Shown: positions 17,458 through 26,831 of the stretch, piece by piece
Layout: the number at the start of each line of letters is the position of its first letter
How positions within the stretch are numbered: the first letter of the stretch is position 1
Assembly (NCBI RefSeq): GCF_937967675.1
Contig: NZ_CALBSN010000068.1
Location: 1-52,863, forward strand
Direction: 5' to 3'
From: an uncultured Flavobacterium sp.
GTDB lineage: Bacteria; Bacteroidota; Bacteroidia; Flavobacteriales; Flavobacteriaceae
Length of the DNA stretch: 52,863 nt
Notes under the pieces: model-generated
Told to the model about the DNA's origin: nothing
The model's database searches: none
Seen by the model: only the letters and a program-made list of their open reading frames with translations
Translations under genes and position numbers: made by a program

Positions 17458-18747
17458 ATGCAACAACTTCAAAAAGGAGATTCAAAACTTTTAAATGCTT
17501 GGGCTTTTTACGATTGGGCCAATTCGGTATATGCTTTGGTGATTTCTTCAACTATTTTTCCGTTATATTATGGAGCTTTATTCCGTCAAAAAAATATAGA
17601 GGAAATTGGTTTGTTTGGACTTTCAATTCGAAGTGAAGCTTTAATAAGTTATGTTACTGCTTTAGGATTTTTAATCATTGCTTTTATATCGCCATTATTA
17701 TCAGGAATTGCCGATTATTTAGGAAATAAGAAGTTTTTCTTGAAGCTTTTCTGTTATGTTGGCGCTATTTCATGTATGAGCTTGTACTTTTTTTCGTTAG
17801 ATACGGTAATTTTGAGTTTGGTTTCCTATTTATTAGCTTTAATAGGTTTTTGGGGAAGTTTAGTTTTCTACAATTCCTATTTACCCGATATTGCTCACAA
17901 AGAGCAACAAGATAAGATCAGCGCAAAAGGATTTAGTTTGGGTTATGTGGGTAGTGTTGTTTTGTTATTGATTTGTTTAGCTATGGTTATGTTAGTAGCG
18001 GATAACCAAAAATTACAAATGATGCGTTATTCCTTTCTTTTAGTAGGAATTTGGTGGTTAGGCTTTAGTCAATATACTTACTACTACTTACCAAATAATA
18101 AAAACGAAAACAAACTGCATAAGAATGTACTATTCAATGGTTTTAAAGAGTTACGAAAAGTTTGGCAACAAATAAAAGAATTGAAATCCTTACGACGTTA
18201 TCTAGGAGCATTCTTCGTTTATAGTATGGCAGTGCAAACGATCATGATTATTGCAGCTTATTTTGGAGAAAAAGAAGTGCAATGGGGAAGTGATAGTAAG
18301 CGAACCATGGGATTAATTGTGAGTATTTTATTAATTCAATTAATTGCAGTTTTAGGGGCTTGGCTAACATCAAAACTTGTTGCTAAATATGGAAATATTA
18401 TAGTTTTAATTGGTTTAAATTTCTCCTGGATTTTAATTTGTACATACGCCTATTTTGTAATCACTCCAAACGATTTTTATATTGCTGCCGCTTTCGTAGG
18501 ATTAGTAATGGGAGGAATTCAATCGTTATCGCGTTCTACTTATTCTAAATTTATTCCTGAAGGAACGAATGACACTACTTCGTTCTTTAGTTTTTACGAT
18601 GTAGCAGAGAAAATCGGAATTGTTATCGGAATGTTTACTTATGGTTATATTGCAGATGTTACGGGCAAAATCCAAAATGCTATCTTATTTTTAATCTTAT
18701 TTTTTGTTGTAGGATTGCTTCTTTTGTTGCGAGTTCCTAAAAAGTAA
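17458..18747 (+). CDS. MFS transporter, UMF1/Atg22-like
   Basis: The start is ATG 17458 (MQQLQKGDSKLLNAWAFYDWANSVYALV); an upstream in-frame TTG at 17413 would read through the previous terminator. The protein has 429 residues and about 12 hydrophobic helices. The opening AWAFYDWANS is the signature of the UMF1 family of major facilitator carriers (Atg22-like). A second typical segment is GGIQSLSRSTYSKFIPE in the C-terminal half. In yeast Atg22 exports amino acids from the vacuole; the bacterial substrate is unknown. It sits at the inner membrane. Confidence 0.85.
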   Translation: MQQLQKGDSKLLNAWAFYDWANSVYALVISSTIFPLYYGALFRQKNIEEIGLFGLSIRSEALISYVTALGFLIIAFISPLLSGIADYLGNKKFFLKLFCYVGAISCMSLYFFSLDTVILSLVSYLLALIGFWGSLVFYNSYLPDIAHKEQQDKISAKGFSLGYVGSVVLLLICLAMVMLVADNQKLQMMRYSFLLVGIWWLGFSQYTYYYLPNNKNENKLHKNVLFNGFKELRKVWQQIKELKSLRRYLGAFFVYSMAVQTIMIIAAYFGEKEVQWGSDSKRTMGLIVSILLIQLIAVLGAWLTSKLVAKYGNIIVLIGLNFSWILICTYAYFVITPNDFYIAAAFVGLVMGGIQSLSRSTYSKFIPEGTNDTTSFFSFYDVAEKIGIVIGMFTYGYIADVTGKIQNAILFLILFFVVGLLLLLRVPKK

Positions 18748-18840
18748 TGTTCTTGGCATACATCTTGAGCTATTACTTCTGAAATTGCTATTTAAAATTA
18801 TTTTATGATTTGATTATCAATAAAATAGCGCTTTTCTGCG

Positions 18841-18848
18841 TACCTTTG
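18841..18848 (+). promoter_or_regulatory. Candidate -7 box for lon
   Basis: TACCTTTG matches TAnnTTTG. If used, transcription would begin near 18855, after the in-frame ATG at 18850. This favours ATG 18898 as the true lon start. Confidence 0.45.
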
Positions 18849-18897
18849 AATGATATTTCAAATGAATATTACTGACAAAAAGACCATAAATATTATT

Positions 18898-21360
18898 ATG
18901 CCGAATCAAAAAATACTAGCGCTTGACAATTTGTCACTTCAAGAAATGGATCCAGATGCGGAATTGATTCCGTTAATGACGCCTGAAGATGAAGAAGAAA
19001 TGAACAACGAGGCTTTGCCTGAAGATATTGCCATTTTACCATTAAGAAACACCGTTTTATTCCCTGGAGTAGTAATTCCAATTACTGCCGGAAGAGATAA
19101 ATCGATTAAATTAATCAATGATGCCAATGCCAAAGGTAAAATCATTGGTGTGGTGGCTCAAATTGATGAAAACGTTGAAGAACCAACACCAAACGATGTA
19201 CATCATATTGGAACAGTAGCTCGTATCATGCGCGTTTTAAAAATGCCCGATGGTAATACAACGGTTATTCTTCAAGGTAAAAAGCGTTTTGAAATTGAAA
19301 ATTTTACTCAAGAAGAACCTTATTTAAGAGCTACAATTAAAGAGGTTGCAGAGGAACGCCCTGATGTAAAAAACGTAGAATTCAAAGCAATTGTAGAATC
19401 AATTAAGGAATTGGCAATCCAAATTATCAAGGAGAGTCCAAGTATCCCAACAGAAGCTACTTTTGCAATCAAGAACATCGAAAGTAATCCGTTTTTAATC
19501 AATTTTGTTTCTTCTAATATGAATCTTTCGGTAGAAGAGAAACAAGAATTATTATCGATTCCAAGTTTAAAAGACAGAGCGCTTGAAACTTTGCGTTTCA
19601 TGAACTTAGAGCTTCAAAAATTAGAAGTTCGCAACGATATTCAATCGAAAGTTCGTTTTGATTTAGACCAACAACAACGCGAATATTTCTTGCAGCAACA
19701 GATGAAAACCATTCAAGAAGAATTGGGTGGCGTTTCGTATGAAGCGGAAATTGAAGAAATGCGTGCCAAAGGGAAAAAGAAAAAATGGGACGATAAAACA
19801 GCGCAACATTTCGAAAAAGAATTGTCTAAATTGCAACGTACCAATCCAAATTCGCCTGATTTTGGGATTCAAAGAAATTATATCGAGTTGTTTTTAGAAT
19901 TGCCTTGGAACGAATTCACCAAAGACAATTTCGATTTAAAACGTGCACAAAAAATTCTTGACAGAGACCATTATGGTTTAGAAGATGTAAAGAAACGTAT
20001 TGTCGAACATTTAGCAGTTTTAAAGCTTCGTAACGATATGAAATCGCCAATTTTATGTTTGTACGGACCTCCAGGGGTTGGTAAAACATCAATTGGAAAA
20101 TCTATTGCAGAAGCTTTAGGAAGAGAATATATTAGAATGTCACTTGGTGGTTTACGTGATGAAGCGGAAATTCGCGGTCACAGAAAAACCTACATTGGTG
20201 CAATGCCAGGACGAATTCTTCAAAATATTAAGAAAGCGAAAACATCAAATCCCGTATTTGTTTTAGATGAGATTGATAAATTATCTTCAAGTCATAACGG
20301 TGATCCATCTTCGGCTTTATTGGAGGTTTTAGATCCGGAACAAAACAAAGAATTCCATGATAATTTCTTGGAATTGGGTTACGATTTATCAAAAGTGATG
20401 TTCATTGCTACTTCAAATAGTTTGTCAACCATTCAGCCAGCACTTCGCGACCGTATGGAAATTATTGAAATGACAGGTTATACGATTGAAGAAAAAATCG
20501 AAATTGCCAAAACACACTTATTACCAAAACAATTAAAAGAGCACGGATTAACGGCAAAAGATTTACAAATTGGTAAAAAACAATTAGAAAAAATCGTTGT
20601 TGGTTATACGCGTGAATCAGGTGTGCGTGGTTTAGAAAAGAAAATTGCTCAAATGGTACGTCATGCTGCAAAATCAATTGCTATGGAAGAACCATACAAC
20701 GTAAAAGTAACAGATGCCGATATTTTAGAAGTATTGAAATCGCCAAGAATGGAGCGCGACAAATACGAAAATAACGATGTGGCTGGAGTAGTTACTGGTT
20801 TAGCATGGACATCTGTTGGTGGTGATATTTTATTCATCGAATCTCTAATTTCGAAAGGAAAAGGAGCGATGACGATGACCGGAAATTTAGGAACGGTTAT
20901 GAAAGAATCGGTTACGATTGCTTTGGAATACATTCGTGCTAACGCTGAATTTTTAGGAATCAATCCAGAAGTTTTGAATAATTATAACATTCACATTCAC
21001 GTTCCAGAAGGAGCAACGCCAAAAGACGGACCAAGTGCTGGAATTGCGATGCTAACTTCTATGGTATCTTCTTTTACTCAAAAACGAGTTAAAAAACACA
21101 TCGCCATGACGGGAGAAATTACCCTTCGAGGCAAAGTATTACCGGTGGGTGGAATCAAAGAAAAGATTTTGGCTGCGAAAAGAGCAAACATTAAAGAAAT
21201 CATTTTGTGTAAAGAAAACAAACGTGATATCGAAGAAATCAAACCCGATTACATAGAAGGATTAACGTTCCATTACGTAGACAGAATGAGCGAAGTTTTA
21301 GATATTGCTATTACCAATCAAAAGGTGAAAAATGCTAAAAACTTGGAAAGTAAAAACTAA
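18898..21360 (+). CDS. lon: ATP-dependent protease Lon
   Basis: With ATG 18898 (MPNQKILALDNLSLQEMD) the protein has 820 residues; ATGs at 18850 and 18862 are in frame but close to or before the predicted transcription start. Lon degrades misfolded and regulatory proteins in the cytosol. The substrate-binding LAN domain occupies about residues 38-240 (DIAILPLRNTVLFPGVV). The AAA+ module has Walker A GPPGVGKT (390-397) and Walker B FVLDEIDK. The protease domain has Ser713 in DGPSAGIAM and Lys756 in GGIKEK, the Ser-Lys dyad. All key residues are present and the length is normal for LonA. Confidence 0.95.
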   Translation: MPNQKILALDNLSLQEMDPDAELIPLMTPEDEEEMNNEALPEDIAILPLRNTVLFPGVVIPITAGRDKSIKLINDANAKGKIIGVVAQIDENVEEPTPNDVHHIGTVARIMRVLKMPDGNTTVILQGKKRFEIENFTQEEPYLRATIKEVAEERPDVKNVEFKAIVESIKELAIQIIKESPSIPTEATFAIKNIESNPFLINFVSSNMNLSVEEKQELLSIPSLKDRALETLRFMNLELQKLEVRNDIQSKVRFDLDQQQREYFLQQQMKTIQEELGGVSYEAEIEEMRAKGKKKKWDDKTAQHFEKELSKLQRTNPNSPDFGIQRNYIELFLELPWNEFTKDNFDLKRAQKILDRDHYGLEDVKKRIVEHLAVLKLRNDMKSPILCLYGPPGVGKTSIGKSIAEALGREYIRMSLGGLRDEAEIRGHRKTYIGAMPGRILQNIKKAKTSNPVFVLDEIDKLSSSHNGDPSSALLEVLDPEQNKEFHDNFLELGYDLSKVMFIATSNSLSTIQPALRDRMEIIEMTGYTIEEKIEIAKTHLLPKQLKEHGLTAKDLQIGKKQLEKIVVGYTRESGVRGLEKKIAQMVRHAAKSIAMEEPYNVKVTDADILEVLKSPRMERDKYENNDVAGVVTGLAWTSVGGDILFIESLISKGKGAMTMTGNLGTVMKESVTIALEYIRANAEFLGINPEVLNNYNIHIHVPEGATPKDGPSAGIAMLTSMVSSFTQKRVKKHIAMTGEITLRGKVLPVGGIKEKILAAKRANIKEIILCKENKRDIEEIKPDYIEGLTFHYVDRMSEVLDIAITNQKVKNAKNLESKN

Positions 21361-21389
21361 ATTTTCCAATTTTAATACGATTAATTTAA

Positions 21390-21428
21390 GAACTCTCAAT
21401 AATTCATTTATTGGGAGTTCTTTTTTTG
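21390..21428 (+). terminator. Intrinsic terminator of lon
   Basis: GAACTCTCAATAA and TTATTGGGAGTTC form a 13-bp stem with one G-U pair and a 5-nt loop, followed by seven T residues. Confidence 0.85.
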
Positions 21429-21456
21429 TTTCCTAACCGATATAATTTTATCTTCG
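21425..21456 (+). promoter_or_regulatory. Candidate promoter for porQ
   Basis: TTTG (21425-21428), a 20-nt spacer, then TATCTTCG (21449-21456), a one-base variant of TAnnTTTG. The ATG lies 33 nt downstream. Confidence 0.45.
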
Positions 21457-21489
21457 CAGTTGCGTTATAAGTAAGATTAACAACAAAAA

Positions 21490-22509
21490 ATGCTAAGAAA
21501 ACTCGTATTCCTTTTATCCCTGCTGCTATCGGCTACTACTTTTAGCCAAATAGGAGGTAAGAGCGTATATCAGTTTTTAAACTTAGCACAATCGCCTAGG
21601 CAAGCGGCTTTGGGTGGAAAAACGGTTACTGTTGTAGATTACGATGTTAACCAAGCCTTTTATAATCCGGCTACGATTAATGAAAAAATGAGCAATCGTT
21701 TATCAGCTAATTATGGTAGTTATTATGGTGAAGTTTCCTATGGAACAGCGGCTTATGCCTATACTTATGATCAGCATTTGCAAACTTTTCATGCAGGAAT
21801 TAGCTATATCAATTATGGTACTTTTGAAGGAAGAGATGAACTTGGAAATTTAACTTCTGATTTTACAGGAAGTGAAGCGGCTTTATCCCTGGGTTATGCC
21901 TATAATTTGCCTTGGACTGACATGTTTGTTGGTGCTAATGTTAAATTGATTTCATCTACTTTAGAAAGTTATAATTCGTGGGGAGCTGCTGTAGATTTGG
22001 GATTTTTGTATGTTGATGTTGACAACGATATCAATTATGGATTGACTGTTCGAAATTTAGGATTTCAAATAAAACCTTATCAAGATACGAATGAAAAACT
22101 TCCATTGGCTATTGATGCTGGTATTTCGCAATTAATGGAGAATGTGCCCATTCGTTGGCATGTTACATTAGAGAATTTGCAACAGTGGAATATTGCTTTT
22201 TCTAATCCCAACAGAGCACAAGGAAGTTTAGATGGTTCTTCTAAAGAAGAAAAGGTGTCCTTTTTTAATAACGCATTGCGCCACGTAATTTTAGGAGCCG
22301 AATTATTTCCAGAAAAAGGATTCAACTTAAGATTAGGATACAACTTTAGACGAGGCGAAGAATTACGAATCGTAGACAAACGTAATTTCTCTGGAATATC
22401 AGTTGGTTTTGGAATTCGATTTGGAAAAGTGAAATTCGATTATTCGTATTCGAGATACACCATCGCTGCTAATACGAGTTTATTTGGTTTAATGATTGAT
22501 TTGAATTAG
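21490..22509 (+). CDS. porQ: Type IX secretion system protein PorQ
   Basis: This 339-residue protein has a signal peptide (MLRKLVFLLSLLLSATTFSQ) and opens with GGKSVYQFLNLAQSPRQAALGG, then NQAFYNPATIN. This is the PorV/PorQ-type outer-membrane barrel start, specifically the PorQ form. The body is rich in alternating beta-strand segments (YGEVSYGTAAYAYTYD, ISVGFGIRFGKVKFDYSYS). PorQ works with PorV, PorU and PorZ in the attachment complex that cleaves T9SS sorting tails, like the one on the nuclease at 3660-5657. The neighbour downstream is cmk, a pairing I recall from other Bacteroidota. Confidence 0.85.
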   Translation: MLRKLVFLLSLLLSATTFSQIGGKSVYQFLNLAQSPRQAALGGKTVTVVDYDVNQAFYNPATINEKMSNRLSANYGSYYGEVSYGTAAYAYTYDQHLQTFHAGISYINYGTFEGRDELGNLTSDFTGSEAALSLGYAYNLPWTDMFVGANVKLISSTLESYNSWGAAVDLGFLYVDVDNDINYGLTVRNLGFQIKPYQDTNEKLPLAIDAGISQLMENVPIRWHVTLENLQQWNIAFSNPNRAQGSLDGSSKEEKVSFFNNALRHVILGAELFPEKGFNLRLGYNFRRGEELRIVDKRNFSGISVGFGIRFGKVKFDYSYSRYTIAANTSLFGLMIDLN

Positions 22510-22732
22510 TACAAAGTGAAAAGTTAAAAGTAAAAAGTGAAAAGTGAAAAAGTAAAAAGTAAAAAGTGAAAAGTAAAAAATGAGAAGTAAAAAGTGAGAA
22601 GTGGTTAGCTTAAATGAACTTGATTATTCACAAAGTATTACTTAAGAAAAACTTATATGACTTATATGTTTAAAAAAAGTCAATAGATTTAATAATAAAA
22701 AACTTAGCGCCTTGGCGTCTTCGTGGCAACAT
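22510..22732. repeat. porQ-cmk spacer with short tandem repeats
   Basis: From 22511 to about 22605 the sequence is a run of imperfect 5-10 bp units of the type AAAAGTGAAAAGTAAAAAGT with occasional GAGAAGT variants. Further on, 22700-22728 reads CTTAGCGCCTTGGCGTCTTC plus TGG, a GC-richer unit of a kind I have seen dispersed in flavobacterial spacers. No coding potential or clear promoter is seen. Confidence 0.6.
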
Positions 22733-23416
22733 ATGAAAAAAATTACCATAGCAATAGACGGTTTTTCGTCAACAGGAAAAAGTACATTAGCTAAGCAATT
22801 GGCTGCAGCATTAGGTTACGTTTATGTAGATACGGGTGCGATGTATCGTGCAGTGGCTTATTATGCGATGCAACATAATTTGGTTTCTGAAACGCATTTA
22901 GATGCAGCAGGTTTGGTGGCGCAATTACCGAATATTAATTTGCGTTTTCAATTCAATCCTACTTTAGGATTTGCTGAAATGTATTTGAACAACGAAAACA
23001 TCGAAACACAAATCAGAACCATCGAAGTTTCTCGCATGGTGAGTAAAGTAGCTGAGATTTCAGAAGTTCGTGCCAAATTAGTAGAGCAACAACAAGCTAT
23101 GGGTAAAGACAAAGGTATTGTAATGGATGGGAGAGACATTGGAACTGTTGTTTTTCCTGACGCCGAGTTAAAATTATTCATGACAGCAAGTTCAAAAACC
23201 AGAGCGCAACGTCGTTTTGATGAATTAGTAGAAAAAGGGCAACATATCACCTTTGAAGACGTACTTCAAAACGTAGAAGAACGCGATTACATTGATACCC
23301 ACAGAGAAGATTCTCCTTTAGTTAAAGCAGTCGATGCTATTGAAGTAGATAACTCAAGTTTAAATAAAAAAGAGCAATTTGAATTGGTCTTGAAATTAGT
23401 AAATCAAAAATTGTAA
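22733..23416 (+). CDS. cmk: Cytidylate kinase
   Basis: The start is ATG 22733 (MKKITIAIDGFSSTGKSTLAKQ), 227 residues; an in-frame TTG at 22712 is part of the spacer repeat. The enzyme phosphorylates CMP and dCMP using ATP in pyrimidine nucleotide synthesis. The P-loop is GFSSTGKST. Further motifs are YVDTGAMYRAV, MDGRDIGTVVFPDAELK and LFMTASSKTRAQRR, followed by the lid-like RDYIDTHREDSPL. All are standard for bacterial Cmk, and the length is normal. Confidence 0.93.
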   Translation: MKKITIAIDGFSSTGKSTLAKQLAAALGYVYVDTGAMYRAVAYYAMQHNLVSETHLDAAGLVAQLPNINLRFQFNPTLGFAEMYLNNENIETQIRTIEVSRMVSKVAEISEVRAKLVEQQQAMGKDKGIVMDGRDIGTVVFPDAELKLFMTASSKTRAQRRFDELVEKGQHITFEDVLQNVEERDYIDTHREDSPLVKAVDAIEVDNSSLNKKEQFELVLKLVNQKL

Positions 23417-23434
23417 ATAACTAAACTAAACATT

Positions 23435-23899
23435 ATGAAATTTTTAAAAAAATCTCTCAAAGTAACATTTTTAGCCTTGTCTTTATTGTTTTTAAATGCT
23501 TGTAGTAGTGATGAGGATAGCGACAAAACAGTTGCAAACATCGAAGGAGTATGGCAATTAGGTAGAATGTATGGAAAAGCTAAATACACAGGAATGAATG
23601 CCACTTTAGAAGGTGATTCTGAAGGAACCATGGAGTTTAAAAATGATGGCACCTATGATAGTAATATTATTAGTGCTTATTTAACAGTATCCATTCCATC
23701 CATAAATTATTCTGAAACGACACCAATTGATCCAGCTATGGATTCAGGTGTTTATTTTTATGATGAAACTAATGATAATTTAGAAATTGATGGGCAAATA
23801 TCTAAAGTTGTTGTTTTAAATGAGACTTTTATGAAAGTAAAAACTTTAATTAACGACAGCGGTGTTACAGGTGAACTTTATACCGAATATCATCGATAA
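23435..23899 (+). CDS. Small lipoprotein, lipocalin-like
   Basis: This 154-residue protein has a lipoprotein signal (MKFLKKSLKVTFLALSLLFLNAC) with an acidic stretch SSDEDSD after the Cys. The mature part begins IEGVWQLGRM, the pattern seen at the start of lipocalin-like domains in Bacteroidota, and has a beta-rich body (GTMEFKNDGTYDSNI, ISKVVVLNETFMKVKT). Ligand and function are unknown. It starts 18 nt after cmk and is likely co-transcribed. Confidence 0.65.
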   Translation: MKFLKKSLKVTFLALSLLFLNACSSDEDSDKTVANIEGVWQLGRMYGKAKYTGMNATLEGDSEGTMEFKNDGTYDSNIISAYLTVSIPSINYSETTPIDPAMDSGVYFYDETNDNLEIDGQISKVVVLNETFMKVKTLINDSGVTGELYTEYHR

Positions 23900-23906
23900 A
23901 CGATTT

Positions 23907-23946
23907 AAAAAAAAGGCTGTCATTTTAATTTGACAGCCTTTTTTTA
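23907..23946. terminator. Bidirectional terminator between the lipoprotein gene and mlaD
   Basis: AAGGCTGTCA (23913-23922) and TGACAGCCTT (23931-23940) are perfect complements around an 8-nt loop, flanked by A- and T-tracts. It reaches the mlaD stop codon. Confidence 0.85.
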
Positions 23947-24921
23947 TTTAATGTTCTTTTTCGCTTTTTCTTTTTCTTGTTTTTTAAAATAACCTCTAAA
24001 CAAGAAATTATGTTTCAAAGCCTCTAAATCTTCATTCAATTTAATGCTTGCTTTATTTACATTGGTTATGGTCGAATCAATTTGTTTTACCAATTTTGGA
24101 TCATTTGAAAGATAATTTAAAGCGCCTTTTCCGTCCTTTACATTGGTAATGGTGGCATTTAAATTGGTTACCACTTTATTAATTTCATTACTTGATTTCT
24201 CTAAATTAATCACGATATTTTTCATTCGATTGGCTACAACAGTATCGTTTAATGTACCAATAACATTGTCTTTTCGATTTAATTCGGTGATTAACTTATT
24301 CAAATTTGCTACCGATTCTGAAGTTCCTTTACTTGTAATGCGTAAATAGTTCATCGTTTCTTGAAGATTTTTCGACATTACCGTATCGCGAATTAACATC
24401 CCAACGGTTCCTTTTCCTTGCGTGATTTCTTGAGTAATTTTTAATAAATCAGCCGTTAACATAGCCGCATTTTCATTGGTTACATTTAAAGTCTCAAGCA
24501 TCGCATCAGTACCAATTCGGCTGTAAGATTGAATGGTGTCGCCATTTTCAACTTTTTTAGCAACTCCTTTTCCAGGAATAATATTGATAATCATGTTGCC
24601 CACCAAACCATCGGAACTAATCGTAGCAATAGCATTCTTTTTGATGTGTTCCATAATTTTGTTATCGATAATCATGTGTACATTTATGGTAGTATCGTTA
24701 ATCATTTCAATGGTTTTTACCGTGCCAATATCAATTCCAGCATAGCGAACATTGTTTCCAGGTTGCAATCCGTTTACATTGACAAAAGTGGCTTTCAAAT
24801 GTGAGGTATTACCAAACATGTTCTGCTTGTTTCCAATAAAATAAATCGCAGCTAAGAACACTAATGTTCCAATGATAACAAAGATTCCGAGTTGTATTTT
24901 TTGTGAATTTGATTTTTCCAT
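23944..24921 (-). CDS. mlaD: MlaD-family (MCE domain) lipid-binding protein
   Basis: This 325-residue protein has one N-terminal transmembrane helix (IQLGIFVIIGTLVFLAAIYFIG) followed by an MCE domain (about 40-120; GNTSHLKATFVNVNGLQPGNNVRYAGIDIGTV). A long helical C-terminal part follows (about 130-325) with repeated segments such as LNRKDNVIGTLNDTV and NVKDGKGALNYLSNDP. MCE proteins form hexamers that carry phospholipids between inner and outer membranes. It is the third gene of the mlaE-mlaF-mlaD operon, 8 nt after mlaF. No mlaB or mlaC is seen nearby. Confidence 0.85.
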   Translation of the reverse strand: MEKSNSQKIQLGIFVIIGTLVFLAAIYFIGNKQNMFGNTSHLKATFVNVNGLQPGNNVRYAGIDIGTVKTIEMINDTTINVHMIIDNKIMEHIKKNAIATISSDGLVGNMIINIIPGKGVAKKVENGDTIQSYSRIGTDAMLETLNVTNENAAMLTADLLKITQEITQGKGTVGMLIRDTVMSKNLQETMNYLRITSKGTSESVANLNKLITELNRKDNVIGTLNDTVVANRMKNIVINLEKSSNEINKVVTNLNATITNVKDGKGALNYLSNDPKLVKQIDSTITNVNKASIKLNEDLEALKHNFLFRGYFKKQEKEKAKKNIK

Positions 24922-24929
24922 TGATAAAA

Positions 24930-25676
24930 CTATTTAAAAAATGCTTGCACTTTTGGATCGGTTGAATTGGCTAACTCGTCAAACGTTCCTTCTATATAAT
25001 TTTTACCATCTATCAATAAAATCATCCTATTGGCAATAACTTTTGCGCAATCCACATCATGCGTAATGATAATTGATGAGGTGTTGTATTGTTTTTGTAT
25101 CGAATTCATCAAAAGTACAATTTCTTTTGATGTAATTGGGTCTAAACCGGTTGTGGGTTCGTCGTATAAGATGATTTTGGGTTTTAAAATCAAGGTTCTG
25201 GCTAATGCAATTCGTCGTTTCATACCTCCTGAAAGTTCGTTGGGCATCAAATCAATTGCATGAGCTAAACCAACACTTTCCAAGGCTTCCATTACCAGAG
25301 GTGTTGTGTCTTCAATAACGCCAAATTTTTTAGTGTGACGACGTAACGGAAATTCTAAATTCTCACGAACGGACATCGAATCGTACAACGCACTTCCTTG
25401 AAATAAAAAGCCTATTTCCGTACGTAATTCGTCTAAATCTTCTTGTTCTAGCTTGTTGATTTCTTCATTCATGACTAAAATCGAACCGCTATCAGGTTGC
25501 TCTAAGCCTATCACACATTTAATCATCACCGATTTTCCCGAGCCCGATTTTCCCATTACCACTAAATTTTCTCCTTCAAAGAGTTCCAAATTGAAACCAT
25601 TCAAAACCACATTGCTGCCAAATTGCTTGTGCAAGTCTTTGATGGTAATAATCGCATTTTTAGTTGGAGTTGTCAT
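24930..25676 (-). CDS. mlaF: MlaF-type ABC transporter ATP-binding protein
   Basis: This 248-residue nucleotide-binding subunit has Walker A GKSGSGKS, signature LSGGMKRRIALAR, Walker B ILYDEPTTGLDP and the switch His in IITHDVD. The sequence FLFQGSALYDSMSVRENLEFPLR and the variant LSGGM signature are typical of the Mla/MCE transporter family. It lies 2 nt downstream of mlaE and 8 nt upstream of mlaD, so it energises this lipid transporter. Confidence 0.88.
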   Translation of the reverse strand: MTTPTKNAIITIKDLHKQFGSNVVLNGFNLELFEGENLVVMGKSGSGKSVMIKCVIGLEQPDSGSILVMNEEINKLEQEDLDELRTEIGFLFQGSALYDSMSVRENLEFPLRRHTKKFGVIEDTTPLVMEALESVGLAHAIDLMPNELSGGMKRRIALARTLILKPKIILYDEPTTGLDPITSKEIVLLMNSIQKQYNTSSIIITHDVDCAKVIANRMILLIDGKNYIEGTFDELANSTDPKVQAFFK

Positions 25677-25678
25677 GG

Positions 25679-26464
25679 TTATAAATCGTAAAAAATGTTC
25701 GTTACAAAAACCGCTACAAAGTCAATAATAAAAAGCAACATTGAAGTATAAACTACCGCTGCATTGGCAGCTTTTCCTACGCCAGCCGTACCTTTTTTAC
25801 AGTTGTAGCCTTTGTAGCAACCAACTAAACCAATTGCAAACCCAAAAAAGAAGGTTTTGATGGTAGCCGGCACAATATCGCTGTATTCTAAAATATTAAA
25901 AACCTGATTAAAATATAAGGTAAACGACACATTTCCTTTGATGTTTTCTACTAAATACGAACCGTAAATCGCAATGAAATCCCCTAAGATTACGAGTAAC
26001 GGCAACATCAAGGTAGTCGCTAAAATTCGTGTAATGACTAAATATTTGAAGGGATTGGTTCCCGAAACTTCCATGGCATCAATTTGTTCGGTTACTTTCA
26101 TAGAACCTAATTCGGCACCAATTCCTGAACCAATTCTTCCAGCGCAAATTAAAGCGGTGATGATGGGACCAATTTCGCGAATAATAGAAACACTCACCAT
26201 AGATGCCATCCAAGAAACAGCACCAAATTCCTGCAACGTAGGGCGCGATTGTAAGGTAAATACCAATCCAATGATAAAACCTGTAACACTTACCAACAAC
26301 AAAGAACGGTTTCCGATGTAAAAACATTGACGCAACAATTCTTTGAATTCGTATGGCGGTTTCCAAAATTCTTTGAAAAAACGTCCAGCAAAGTAGGAGA
26401 GTTCACCTACTTCGATGAGGAAGTTTTGTAAAGCTTCAGTAACATTAGTAAAGTATTTTTTCAT
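25679..26464 (-). CDS. mlaE: MlaE-type ABC permease
   Basis: This 261-residue membrane protein has the MlaE (DUF140) fold: five or so hydrophobic helices with the conserved segments GFIIGLVFTLQSRPTLQEFGA, REIGPIITALICAGRIGSGIGAELGSMKVTEQIDAM and GCYKGYNCKKGTAGVGKA. It is the inner-membrane core of the MCE lipid transporter. As the first gene of the mlaE-mlaF-mlaD operon it follows a minus-strand TATATTTG (26491-26484) that fits a -7 box. Confidence 0.9.
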   Translation of the reverse strand: MKKYFTNVTEALQNFLIEVGELSYFAGRFFKEFWKPPYEFKELLRQCFYIGNRSLLLVSVTGFIIGLVFTLQSRPTLQEFGAVSWMASMVSVSIIREIGPIITALICAGRIGSGIGAELGSMKVTEQIDAMEVSGTNPFKYLVITRILATTLMLPLLVILGDFIAIYGSYLVENIKGNVSFTLYFNQVFNILEYSDIVPATIKTFFFGFAIGLVGCYKGYNCKKGTAGVGKAANAAVVYTSMLLFIIDFVAVFVTNIFYDL

Positions 26465-26483
26465 GAAGCAACTTAATTACAAC

Positions 26484-26491
26484 CAAATATA
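26484..26491 (-). promoter_or_regulatory. Candidate -7 box for the mla operon
   Basis: The minus strand reads TATATTTG, an exact TAnnTTTG match 19 nt upstream of the mlaE ATG. No -33 TTG at the usual distance is visible. Confidence 0.4.
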
Positions 26492-26801
26492 GTAATTTTT
26501 AATGAGATACTACATGACATTAGTGGGATGTGTAGTAAATAAACCGACTTGTGGTGGAGTGGGATTTGGTTTGGGTTATGGATTGTAAATTTGTGCTATT
26601 AGAGTGGAGGAATCGAATTGTTTTTTCTTCATTTCTGTATTTATAAGTAAAAAAAATAATTTCCCTAGGGAAATTGTTTGTTTTCTGTACAGCAATTATA
26701 TAAATGCCTTAGGGAAAATAAAATAATAACAGTAAATAATTGAAATATTAACACTGTTTGTTACGCATAAAGCTTCTTAATTGTGAATAGTATTAAATAA
26801 T

Positions 26802-26831
26802 AAAATCCGACTTGTGGTGGAGTCGGATTTT
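26802..26831 (-). terminator. Likely terminator of the YD-repeat-like gene
   Basis: AAAATCCGAC and GTCGGATTTT form a perfect 10-bp stem with a 10-nt loop, about 57 nt after the minus-strand stop codon at 26888. It is also the second copy of the direct repeat described for this spacer. Confidence 0.6.

Noticed and set aside
18850..18897. ATG 18850 as the lon start
   Set aside because: It lies only 1 nt after the predicted -7 box, before the expected transcription start, and adds residues unlike the family N-terminus.
22511..22605. Repeat run as a possible CRISPR array
   Set aside because: Units are 5-10 nt and contiguous, with no spacers and no cas genes in the window.
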